From positions 1 to 26,986 of IMG/VR virus record IMGVR_UViG_3300046507_000633: DNA of 26,986 nucleotides, one strand, 5' to 3'. Positions 5,481 to 11,736 of this stretch are shown here, in pieces. Every line of letters begins with the position of its first letter. Position 1 is the first letter of the stretch. Below the pieces are notes generated by a model that had not been told where the DNA came from, ran no database searches, and worked only from the letters and a program-made list of their open reading frames with translations. The DNA is from a virus. Both the position numbers and the translations under genes were made by a program.

Positions 5481-7078
5481 GCTGCTTTCCTTTGCTGAGC
5501 GAAGATGGACCAATCGAAGTCCTGGTTGGCCGGCAGAATGCCCTCCTTGAAGCCAGGGGTGCTCTCGACGACCTTGCGGCGCGATCGGGTGTGTTCGGCA
5601 AGCGAGATGTTGTTGCCGCAGGTGTAGTCGGCGATGAAGCAGACGTTCGGGACGTCGCCCTTCTTGGCGCGCAGCCCGCGGCCGATACGCTGACGAAGGG
5701 CAACTTCGGCTTTTCCGCCACCGCAGAGCTGGACCAGGCCGAGGGCAGGGACGTCAACGCCGACGTCGACGATGGTCGAGCCGATCAGAACGTCGATTTC
5801 GCCTGCAGCGAGCTGTCTGAGGGCTTGCTTGCGCTCATTCTGCTTGTCCTCGCCTCTCAGGAAGACGACACGCAGCCCCACGCGCTCCATTTTCTCCTTC
5901 AGCTTGTCGCCGTGCTCCATGCGGGTGACGAGAGTGAGCACCGGCAGCCCGTAGCGCTTCGCCATCAGGGCATCACGGATGATGTCCTTGTGCATGTAGC
6001 CGTTCTCGACGTAGCCGAGCTGGAAGGCACGCTGCCAGGGCGAGGTCCGGAACAGCTTGTCGTGGTGCTTCGAGGTGACGAACTTGAAGATCGGCCGGGC
6101 GAGAATGCCGCGGTTGATCAATTCCTCCTCGGTGATGCGGATCAGCACCGAACCGAAGGCTGCCATCAGGCGCATGTTGTCTTCGGCGCTGTCACGCATG
6201 AACGGAGTGGCGGTCAGCGCAACGCGCACCGCGGCGTTCTTGCAGTGACGCAGGATCTCGTAATAACTGTTGCCGCCAGCCTCGTGGGCTTCCTCACCGA
6301 TGACGACCTCGATCATCTCGAGGAACTTCAGATAGCGATTTCGCCTATTCGTCTTTTCGCTAAATCGCTCTTCCGCGATTTTGCGAACTTCCTCCTTCGA
6401 CATGTTGGCGTTTTTCTTCTTCGACCGGTGAATCGACTTCACGACAGCGCGGATCTCCTCGTCGAGCGAGGTCTCCTTGAGGGCCGCCACGAAGGTCTGG
6501 ACCATGCCGAGGTTGACGCCCTTAACCATCTTCTCCTCGCCATCGCCGACGACGCCGGTGTTGATGCCGATGGCGTCGACCTGATCCTTCATCTGATACA
6601 TCAGAACGCCGCGGGTGGTCAGGAAGAGGGTAGGGCGCCGGTAGCGAGCCATGATCAGCTTGGCAATTTTCGATTTGCCGCCACCGGTCGCTACTTGAAC
6701 GATCCCTCTTCCGTGCTTCTCAACCTGACGGAGCGCCTTGAGCTGGAAGTCATAGCGCGGATCGTCATTGCCGAACTCGTCAACGATCGGACTTTCGGGG
6801 CCAAGGGGGAGGGGAGGGGCCTTTCGGATCAGGTCGACCTTGTAGCCGGCGCGGGTCAGCTCCGAATGGATCATGTAGACGAAGCCAGCAGGGAAGCTGT
6901 CGCTGCGTGTCTCGTAGAAGGTCGAGCGGCCGTCCCAGGAGCCCTGGTTGAAGGCGAAGGTCTGTTCGGCGCCGGCAACCATATAGGAGAGCTTTTCGCT
7001 GACCAGCGTGGCAACGTCGGCCGGCGGGTCGATGAGCTTTGCGTTCACGGCGTTATGGGCAAGTCGGATAGTTTTCAT
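5477..7078 (-). CDS. SF2 DNA helicase (DEAD/DEAH-like, UvsW type)
   Basis: About 533 aa from the ATG at 7078, which has GGTAA/GAGA upstream; an in-frame ATG at 7102 would add 8 residues but has no ribosome binding site. Helicase motifs run in order: motif I TGGGKS near residue 130, a GEEAH motif II (variant of DEAH) near 265, motif III TATPF near 290, and motifs V-VI with IGSTIVDVGVDVPAL and RQRIGRGLR near 445-490. The N-terminal domain before motif I resembles the accessory region of phage recombination helicases. Expected role: branched-DNA remodelling or replication restart, with ATP hydrolysis in the cytoplasm. A family-A repeat lies inside the coding region at 6333-6369, and a family-B site upstream is shared with the divergent ParB-like gene. 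Confidence 0.88.
   Translation of the reverse strand: MKTIRLAHNAVNAKLIDPPADVATLVSEKLSYMVAGAEQTFAFNQGSWDGRSTFYETRSDSFPAGFVYMIHSELTRAGYKVDLIRKAPPLPLGPESPIVDEFGNDDPRYDFQLKALRQVEKHGRGIVQVATGGGKSKIAKLIMARYRRPTLFLTTRGVLMYQMKDQVDAIGINTGVVGDGEEKMVKGVNLGMVQTFVAALKETSLDEEIRAVVKSIHRSKKKNANMSKEEVRKIAEERFSEKTNRRNRYLKFLEMIEVVIGEEAHEAGGNSYYEILRHCKNAAVRVALTATPFMRDSAEDNMRLMAAFGSVLIRITEEELINRGILARPIFKFVTSKHHDKLFRTSPWQRAFQLGYVENGYMHKDIIRDALMAKRYGLPVLTLVTRMEHGDKLKEKMERVGLRVVFLRGEDKQNERKQALRQLAAGEIDVLIGSTIVDVGVDVPALGLVQLCGGGKAEVALRQRIGRGLRAKKGDVPNVCFIADYTCGNNISLAEHTRSRRKVVESTPGFKEGILPANQDFDWSIFAQQRKAA
6333..6369. repeat. Family-A repeat A9 inside the helicase gene
   Basis: Degenerate iterations: TAGCGATTTCG, CTATTCG, and TTTTCGCTAAATCGCT. 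On the coding strand they encode the segment around EERFSEKTNRRNRY, between motif I and motif II. Confidence 0.55.
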
Positions 7079-7114
7079 TTTTCTCAGATTACCTGTTGCC
7101 AAGTGGTAAGGCGT

Positions 7115-7134
7115 TCAGTAAATATTGATTGAAC
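7115..7134. promoter_or_regulatory. Family-B site B3 in divergent spacer
   Basis: TCAGTAAATATTGATTGAAC sits in the 85-base spacer between the divergent helicase and ParB-like genes, so it may control either or both. Confidence 0.65.
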
Positions 7135-7163
7135 GTAGCCAACTATGCAAGGCCAACCATCCA

Positions 7164-7880
7164 ATGACATACCCCAAGGGGATCGACCTCGATCCGCGTG
7201 TTCTGAAGCCCAATCCGTGGAACACGAACATCATGACGCCGGAGAACGAAGCCAAGCTGGAGGCTTCTGTTCGACGCCTGGGTTTCTTTCGTCCGGCTGT
7301 CGTTCGCGAATTCGCGAATGGGCAAATTAGCGAATTCCAGATCCTCGGCGGCCAGCATCGCGTCGAAATCGCCATCAAGATCGGGCTCGCCACCATCCCG
7401 GTCGTCAACCTCGGCCCGATCGATGATCTGAAGGCCAAGGAGATCGGCATTGCCGACAATGCCCGATACGGCGTCGACGACACGCTCGCCTTCGCAGAAC
7501 TCCTCAAGGAGATGGGCAATGCGGATCAACTGGCAGACTTCCTTCCCTACACGCAAAGCGACTTCGACGGATATTTCGCGTCTGCTGAAATAGACTTGGA
7601 TTCATTGGAGTTTGAAGAAAACTTCGACCGTCACGAAGAAAGCCAGGCGGAGCCCGACCCGGAGCTTCCGAAGGCGCCCAAGACCCACACCATCGTCCGC
7701 TTCAAGGTTGCCCTGAAAGACGCCGAAGAGATCACAGCCCTCATCGAGCGCACCAAGAAGACCCACGGATTGACGACCTCGGACGAACTCACCAACGCCG
7801 GTGACGCCCTGGTCCAGCTTCTCTTCTCCGCCGGCACCTCGAACGAGCTCGAGGATCTCGAACTCGGGGAAGATGAATGA
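7164..7880 (+). CDS. ParB/Srx-fold domain protein 1
   Basis: 238 aa from the ATG at 7164; an upstream TTG at 7125 lies within the family-B site and is rejected. The N-terminal 110 residues match the ParB N-terminal (sulfiredoxin-like) domain, with ILGGQHRVEIAIKIG (GGQHR at residues 62-66) in the place of the usual GHRR/GERR box and a following IADNARY. The C-terminal half is acidic and lacks the canonical ParB helix-turn-helix, so it is probably not a chromosome-type ParB. Phage ParB-domain proteins often sit next to DNA-modification or terminase genes and may be nucleases or CTP/ATP-binding switches. Residues 48-58 (REFANGQISEF) are encoded by a family-A repeat. The stop overlaps the next small gene (ATGA). 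Confidence 0.8.
   Translation: MTYPKGIDLDPRVLKPNPWNTNIMTPENEAKLEASVRRLGFFRPAVVREFANGQISEFQILGGQHRVEIAIKIGLATIPVVNLGPIDDLKAKEIGIADNARYGVDDTLAFAELLKEMGNADQLADFLPYTQSDFDGYFASAEIDLDSLEFEENFDRHEESQAEPDPELPKAPKTHTIVRFKVALKDAEEITALIERTKKTHGLTTSDELTNAGDALVQLLFSAGTSNELEDLELGEDE
7303..7337. repeat. Family-A repeat A10 inside the ParB-like gene
   Basis: TTCGCGAATTCGCGAA, a short GGGC interruption, then AAATTAGCGAATTC. It encodes REFANGQISEF within the ParB domain without breaking the frame. Confidence 0.75.
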
Positions 7881-8056
7881 CCGCTCCGAAGTTCGAGGAC
7901 TGCCGGTCCTGCATCTACTTCTCCAAGAAACGTCGCAATCCGATCTGCCGCGAGTGCGACTACGGCGAGTTCTTCGAGGGTCGCACCTCCTGCCGAGAGA
8001 AGAACAACGACGAACTGATGAAACTCTACAGGGAACTCTCCGATCATGACGAATAA
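7877..8056 (+). CDS. Cys-rich zinc-finger-like mini-protein (59 aa)
   Basis: A short gene bridging two ParB-like genes. It starts at an ATGA overlap with the first and ends 11 bases inside the second, so all three are coupled. Cysteines are at residues 9, 12, 24, 27 and 39 (CRSC, then CREC), the spacing of a four-cysteine zinc knuckle with one extra Cys. The rest is charged (KKRRN; EKNNDELMKLYREL). It is comparable in size and style to Mu Com, a small zinc protein that controls mom translation, but I see no sequence similarity beyond paired CxxC motifs. A regulatory or DNA/RNA-binding role is inferred. Confidence 0.8.
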   Translation: MTAPKFEDCRSCIYFSKKRRNPICRECDYGEFFEGRTSCREKNNDELMKLYRELSDHDE

Positions 8057-8705
8057 GGCCGTCGAGCTCATCGATATCGGGCTCATCAAGCCCTATCCAA
8101 ACAACGCCAAGAAGCACGCCGACGAACAGGTTGAGCGTCTGTCGAAGCTGATCACCCGCTTTGGCTGGACACAGCCGATCGTCGTTGACGCCGACTACGT
8201 CATCATCGCCGGTCACGGCCGCCGGCTCGCAGCCCTCAAGATGGGTCTCCAGAAGGTGCCGGTCATCGTTCGTGACGACCTGACGCCGGAGGAAGCCAAT
8301 GCGCTGCGCCTGGCTGACAACCGCGTCGCCTCGACCGAATACGACCTCGGCATGGAGCAGGCGGAGCTTGCCTCGCTGTTCGACGCCGATCTCGGCTTTG
8401 ATCTGACGGATCTCGGCTACACCGAGCGCGAGCTTTCCTTCGCCACTGACGATCTTGGCTCGATGGACGACACGATCTTCGTCGAGGACATCTCCGCAGC
8501 CGTCGAGGAGCAGAAGACCGCCAACAAGGAAAAGGTCGCCGAGGTCGACGATATCGCAGCTCCGGTCGCCGATGCCCTCGGCTTCAAGCGTGTGACGATC
8601 GCCGAGAGTCGGAAGATCCGCGAGCTGATGGCGAAGGTCGAGCAGCGCGCAGGCAAGAAGGGCGTCGATGCGCTGATCTACGTCCTCGAAAGCCAGGCTG
8701 CATGA
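8046..8705 (+). CDS. ParB/Srx-fold domain protein 2
   Basis: 219 aa. The N-terminal domain is a clear ParB/RepB-type domain: IGLIKPYPNNAKKH, then GWTQPIVVDADYVIIAGHGR (GHGRR at residues 56-60), LKMGLQKVPVIV and LADNRVA. This is the form commonly found in phages and near DNA methylases, and it is more canonical than the first copy. After about residue 110 come an acidic linker (IFVEDISAAVEEQKTANKEK) and a basic helical tail. No chromosomal-ParB helix-turn-helix is obvious. It probably binds a nucleotide and DNA; whether it is a nuclease cannot be told. It overlaps the Cys-rich gene by 11 bases and the following gene by ATGA. Confidence 0.85.
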   Translation: MTNKAVELIDIGLIKPYPNNAKKHADEQVERLSKLITRFGWTQPIVVDADYVIIAGHGRRLAALKMGLQKVPVIVRDDLTPEEANALRLADNRVASTEYDLGMEQAELASLFDADLGFDLTDLGYTERELSFATDDLGSMDDTIFVEDISAAVEEQKTANKEKVAEVDDIAAPVADALGFKRVTIAESRKIRELMAKVEQRAGKKGVDALIYVLESQAA

Positions 8706-9124
8706 GCGACGAAAAGGTCATCGACATCAAGTCGCGCCGGCCCTACGCGGTCGCCAAGGCTGAAGAGGCCAAGCAGCGCCGGGCCGCCAAGCGCCAGGCC
8801 AAGAAGCAGTGGTCTGAGGTGCGCGAAGAGCACAAGTCGGTGCTCCTCGAGGTTCTCGACCAGGTTCGCGCGCGCGTCGCCGACGGCAAGCTCGAGGGAC
8901 TGATCCTTCTCGCCCGCGAGCCCACGACCAAGCTCTTTCTGACCGAAGTCGTTCTCGACGACCGGCTCATTCCGCCGAACGACCTGCATTCCTACGTCGG
9001 CTGCATGGAGACGCTGAAGATCGAGTTGGCCGACGGTGCTGCCATGGCGCCGGCGCTGCTCAACGATGGCTCCGTCATCGATCCATCCGAGCAGATCGAC
9101 GAAGAATACGACGGATACGAGTGA
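8702..9124 (+). CDS. Hypothetical protein in ParB-ABC cluster (140 aa)
   Basis: The start overlaps the stop of ParB-like 2 (ATGA). The N-terminal about 45 residues are very basic and helical (AKAEEAKQRRAAKRQAKKQW), suggesting nucleic-acid contact. The central part is mixed, with LEGLILLAREPTTKLFLTEV, and the C-terminus is acidic (DPSEQIDEEYDGYE). No family recognised. Tight spacing on both sides places it in the same transcript as the ParB-like and ABC ATPase genes. Confidence 0.75.
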   Translation: MSDEKVIDIKSRRPYAVAKAEEAKQRRAAKRQAKKQWSEVREEHKSVLLEVLDQVRARVADGKLEGLILLAREPTTKLFLTEVVLDDRLIPPNDLHSYVGCMETLKIELADGAAMAPALLNDGSVIDPSEQIDEEYDGYE

Positions 9125-9128
9125 GATC

Positions 9129-9782
9129 ATGACCGAATACACCGTCAACTGCGCCTTCACATCCTCCGTCGAGCGCACGCCGCGCGTGCTGGAGCTGGCG
9201 GAAGGCTTCGGCCTGGGACTGACCGACAAGAAGTTCGTCATCTATGACGGCCTGAAGCTCGAGATTCGCCCGGCCGACATCGTCTACATCCTCGGCCAGT
9301 CCGGCTCCGGCAAGTCGCTGCTGCTGCGCGACCTGGTGCGCCAGATGAGGGAAGAGGGCAAGAAAGTCGCCGACCTCAACGAGATCGAGCTCGAGGATAA
9401 GCCGGTTATCGAACTCCTCGGCAAGACAACGGTCGAGGCTACCAATCTTCTCGCGAAAGCAGGCATCTCGGATGCCTGGATCTACATCCGTAAGCCCTCG
9501 GAGCTCTCCGACGGCCAGCGCTATCGCCTGAAGCTCGCGAAGATCATGGAAATGGATGCCGATGTCTGGGTCGCCGACGAGTTCGGCGCCGTGCTGGACC
9601 GGGCCACCGCCAAGATTATCGCCTTCAACATCCAGAAGGTTGCCCGCGAGCGCGGTCGCACCCTGATGGTCGCAACCACCCACACCGACCTCGAGGCCGA
9701 ACTTGGGCCGACGCTGAGCATCCACAAGCGCTTCCGTGAGCGGGTCGACATCAAGCAAGGAACAGACAATGGAGCAGTTTAA
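9129..9782 (+). CDS. Soluble ABC-type ATPase
   Basis: 217 aa from the ATG at 9129, four bases after the previous stop; the longer frame from 9036 runs over the preceding gene and is rejected. Walker A GQSGSGKS (residues 56-63), ABC signature LSDGQ (126-130), Walker B DVWVADE (145-151) and switch histidine H185 (TTHTD) are all present, so it is a complete ATPase. No membrane partner or membrane segment exists nearby, so it is unlikely to be a transporter. Stand-alone ABC ATPases next to GNAT-fold and ParB-domain genes are what comparative genomics has linked to phage DNA modification (recalled, not checked). The Tad2-like gene starts inside its last 14 bases. Confidence 0.88.
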   Translation: MTEYTVNCAFTSSVERTPRVLELAEGFGLGLTDKKFVIYDGLKLEIRPADIVYILGQSGSGKSLLLRDLVRQMREEGKKVADLNEIELEDKPVIELLGKTTVEATNLLAKAGISDAWIYIRKPSELSDGQRYRLKLAKIMEMDADVWVADEFGAVLDRATAKIIAFNIQKVARERGRTLMVATTHTDLEAELGPTLSIHKRFRERVDIKQGTDNGAV

Positions 9783-10080
9783 TTTCGGCAAGGCGATCGA
9801 GCTGGTGAAAGCCGGCAAGAAGGTCGCCCGCATCGGCTGGCACGGCAAGCGGATGTTCGTCTTCCTCAATCCTGGTGCAGCGCCGGCCTCTACTCAGGTC
9901 GAATGCCGCGAGGACATGGACCGGATCTCCGGTATCAATGCCCTGCTGTTCGAGACCAGCGACGAGGGCTCGACGGTTCGGCTGCCGAACATCAACCTGA
10001 AGCTTCCCGACGGCTCCATCGTCACCGGCTGGCTTGCGAGCCAGAACGACTTGCTCGCCGAAGACTGGGTCGAAGCATGA
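9769..10080 (+). CDS. tad2-like: DUF2829 / Tad2-like anti-Thoeris protein
   Basis: 103 aa, ATG at 9769 behind AAGGAAC. Family hallmarks are visible: the start FNFGKAIELVKAGKKVARIG followed by WHGKRMFVFL, and the C-terminal DGSIVTGWLASQNDLLAEDW. This is the DUF2829 pattern, and its length is typical. Phage DUF2829 members include Tad2, which binds the cyclic ADP-ribose-derived signal of Thoeris defence and so blocks abortive infection. The assignment to the family is strong; sponge activity and ligand are inferred. It overlaps the ABC ATPase by 14 bases and the HAD gene by ATGA. Confidence 0.88.
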   Translation: MEQFNFGKAIELVKAGKKVARIGWHGKRMFVFLNPGAAPASTQVECREDMDRISGINALLFETSDEGSTVRLPNINLKLPDGSIVTGWLASQNDLLAEDWVEA

Positions 10081-10394
10081 GTGATCACGGCTGGATCGGC
10101 GTCGATCTCGACGGAACGCTTGCCTACTACGATCGCTGGCGTGGCATCGAGCATATCGGTGAGCCGGTCCCGCTGATGCTCGACCGGGTGAAGACCTGGT
10201 TGGACGAGGGCCAGGAGGTGAAAATCTTCACGGCCCGCGCCTGTGAGCCGGTCGCGGTCCCGTTCATCGAAGCCTGGTGCGAGAAGCATGTCGGTCGCCG
10301 GCTCGAGGTGACCAACGTCAAGGACTTCCGAATGGTGGTTCTCTGGGATGACCGGGCGATCCGCGTGGCAGCCAACACTGGTCAGGTGGTCTAG
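10077..10394 (+). CDS. HAD-family phosphatase
   Basis: 105 aa, starting at an ATGA overlap with the Tad2-like gene. Motif I is VDLDGTLA, with nucleophile Asp10 and Asp12. A serine/threonine motif II position is FTARA (about residues 51-55), and the C-terminal part carries VKDFRMVVLWDDRAI, giving the lysine and the acidic motif III/IV residues. Its small size matches capless phage HAD hydrolases, usually nucleotidases or sugar/nucleotide phosphatases. Substrate unknown. Coupling to the anti-Thoeris candidate raises the possibility of nucleotide-signal breakdown, but that is conjecture. Confidence 0.82.
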   Translation: MSDHGWIGVDLDGTLAYYDRWRGIEHIGEPVPLMLDRVKTWLDEGQEVKIFTARACEPVAVPFIEAWCEKHVGRRLEVTNVKDFRMVVLWDDRAIRVAANTGQVV

Positions 10395-10504
10395 TGCGGA
10401 TTTCGCTTATTCTTGCTTTCGCTATTTCGCTCTGTGTGAGCTCATGCTCTGCGACAGCACCCGCATACGCAAAACTCGACGGAGCGCGCTGTGAGCGAAA
10501 CTGA
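10394..10504 (+). CDS. Possible 36-aa lipoprotein-like peptide
   Basis: GTG at 10394 overlaps the HAD stop and follows AGGTGG. The product would start RISLILAFAISLCVSSC, a short signal peptide with a lipobox-like VSSC, followed by a 19-residue mature part (SATAPAYAKLDGARCERN). It overlaps the start of the acyltransferase gene. The caution is that much of the hydrophobic run is encoded by a family-A repeat (10400-10431), which yields FAISL-type peptides in any suitable frame, so it may be fortuitous. Confidence 0.3.
   Translation: MRISLILAFAISLCVSSCSATAPAYAKLDGARCERN
10400..10431. repeat. Family-A repeat A11
   Basis: Degenerate run ATTTCGCTTATTCTTGCTTT then CGCTATTTCGCT. It is the right-most family-A copy and lies between the HAD and acyltransferase genes. 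Confidence 0.6.
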
Positions 10505-11360
10505 GACGATTGTGACGCGCTCTGATAACGCGCGAGCGCGCTTTGCGCTCGCTGACGACATGTGGGTCGAACGGGGCACGAAAGCCGACTGGGAGCTGCT
10601 CCACGATCTGCACTACAAGGCCGAGGGTCTGCCACTGGGTCCGCGCTTCTGGCGCCTGGATCTGCACGGCGAGACGATCGGCGTCCTGGTCACCGGCAAT
10701 CCGAAGGGCATGCTGCGCGAGCGCCACATGGTGTTTCCGAAGCTGAAGCCCGGCGGCAAGGAGACCAAGATGACGAACACCAACCGGTTCAACTTCATCA
10801 ACGGCAATTTCCGCGTGGTCTCGAGGTTCGTGGTCGACACCATGTATCGCGGGATCGGCGCCGGCTACCGGATGATGAACCTGGTGTCGCGCATCGAGGG
10901 CAACACCTTCATGGAGATTCAGTCCTCCATGTCGAAGTTCAACATCTTCGGGCAGAAGGCAGGCTTTAACTTCGTGGCGCCGACCAATGCCAACAAGTAT
11001 GAGGCCGGGCTCAAGTTCTTCCGCAAGAATTTCGCTGCCAATCCCCAGGACTTCGAGGCGATCGTCGCCGAGATCGAGGGATCGCCGGCGCGTGAGACGC
11101 TGATCGAGGGGGCTCGCGAATTCTACATGCGCAACTCGGCGCTCGAGAACACCGGCGCTGCGCGTGAGAAGGCCGAGGGCAGGGTGGCTGCCATGACCGC
11201 CCGCGACCTGGTGAAGGGCATTCAGCAGATCGCGCTTGCCTCGCCGATGTATGGAATCTGGCAGTGTCCGGACAAGAAGGGCACGGTTCCGGAGCGGCTT
11301 CCGCTGCTCGCATTCGATTGTCAGGGCGCGCGCGAGCCCTTGAAGTGGAAGCCGGAATGA
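10491..11360 (+). CDS. GNAT-fold acyltransferase, possibly Mom-like
   Basis: 289 aa, GTG start at 10491 with GGAG six bases upstream. Residues about 106-160 carry the GNAT core: beta strand FRVVSRFVVDT, acyl-CoA loop YRGIGAGYRM (residues 119-128), then FMEIQSSMSKFNIFGQKAGF, the typical strand and NxxGxxxGF-like end. Mu Mom, which makes the modified adenine of phage Mu, is also GNAT-fold, and ABC ATPase/ParB neighbours favour DNA rather than protein as substrate, by inference. The first 24 codons are GG/CC-depleted and unlike the rest of the gene. The C-terminal 100 residues are helical with a final beta-rich section of unknown role. It overlaps the next gene by ATGA. Confidence 0.75.
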   Translation: MSETETIVTRSDNARARFALADDMWVERGTKADWELLHDLHYKAEGLPLGPRFWRLDLHGETIGVLVTGNPKGMLRERHMVFPKLKPGGKETKMTNTNRFNFINGNFRVVSRFVVDTMYRGIGAGYRMMNLVSRIEGNTFMEIQSSMSKFNIFGQKAGFNFVAPTNANKYEAGLKFFRKNFAANPQDFEAIVAEIEGSPARETLIEGAREFYMRNSALENTGAAREKAEGRVAAMTARDLVKGIQQIALASPMYGIWQCPDKKGTVPERLPLLAFDCQGAREPLKWKPE

Positions 11361-11593
11361 GGCGTGCTCCAAAGCAGACGCAGATCGCCGAGGTGATCCT
11401 GTCGGCGGCCGACCGCGGCGAGTATCTGAACGTCACTCAGATCCACGCGGGGCTGCCCTACAAGTGTGCCTATGGGTCACTAAGGAAAACGCTGAAGGTC
11501 TTCGAGGACCGGAACCTGATCACTAAGGTTAGGACCGGTATGTGTGTAACTATAAAGCCTAACCTGACACTGTATCATTGGTTCCGGAGCTAA
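11357..11593 (+). CDS. Winged-helix-like DNA-binding protein (78 aa)
   Basis: The start ATGA overlaps the acyltransferase stop; the longer frame from 11264 runs over that gene and is rejected. The sequence reads as helix (TQIAEVILSAA), short turn, helix (NVTQIHAGL), then a recognition helix (YGSLRKTLKVFEDRNLI) and a beta wing (TKVRTGMCVTIKPNLTLYHW). That is the order of a small winged helix. It probably regulates the adjacent cluster or the virion operon that follows; the target is unknown. Confidence 0.68.
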   Translation: MRRAPKQTQIAEVILSAADRGEYLNVTQIHAGLPYKCAYGSLRKTLKVFEDRNLITKVRTGMCVTIKPNLTLYHWFRS

Positions 11594-11612
11594 GGATCCG
11601 GAGCCGTGTCCC

Positions 11613-11660
11613 GTCTATATTATCTACTTACTTACTTAGAAGAAGATAATAATAATAGAC
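11613..11660. other. AT-rich imperfect hairpin before the virion module
   Basis: GTCTATATTATCT (11613-11625) can pair, with a bulge, with AGATAATAATAATAGAC (11644-11660). The loop contains TACTTACTTACTTA. Flanking CCGTG and CACGG can extend the stem. It is by far the most AT-rich spot near the terminase genes, and there is no T-tail to call it a terminator. Confidence 0.5.
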
Positions 11661-11703
11661 AGCGCACGGTTCCGGAAACTGGACCGGTTCCTCTTACCGT
11701 GTC

Positions 11704-11727
11704 ATAATCAATAAACATTGATTGAAC
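11704..11727. promoter_or_regulatory. Family-B site B4 before terminase
   Basis: ATAATCAATAAACATTGATT then GAAC. It lies 10-33 bases upstream of the small-terminase ATG at 11737; the TTG within it (11722) is not the start. Confidence 0.65.
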
Positions 11728-11736
11728 GTGAAAGCC

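Noticed and set aside
5492-7132. 546-codon plus-strand frame opposite the helicase
   Set aside because: The minus strand encodes all SF2 motifs in order; the plus frame has no motif and is a GC-rich shadow.
7125-7163. TTG-initiated longer start of the ParB-like gene
   Set aside because: The TTG is part of a family-B site also seen before other genes (for example 11722 and 13708), so it is regulatory DNA rather than coding sequence.
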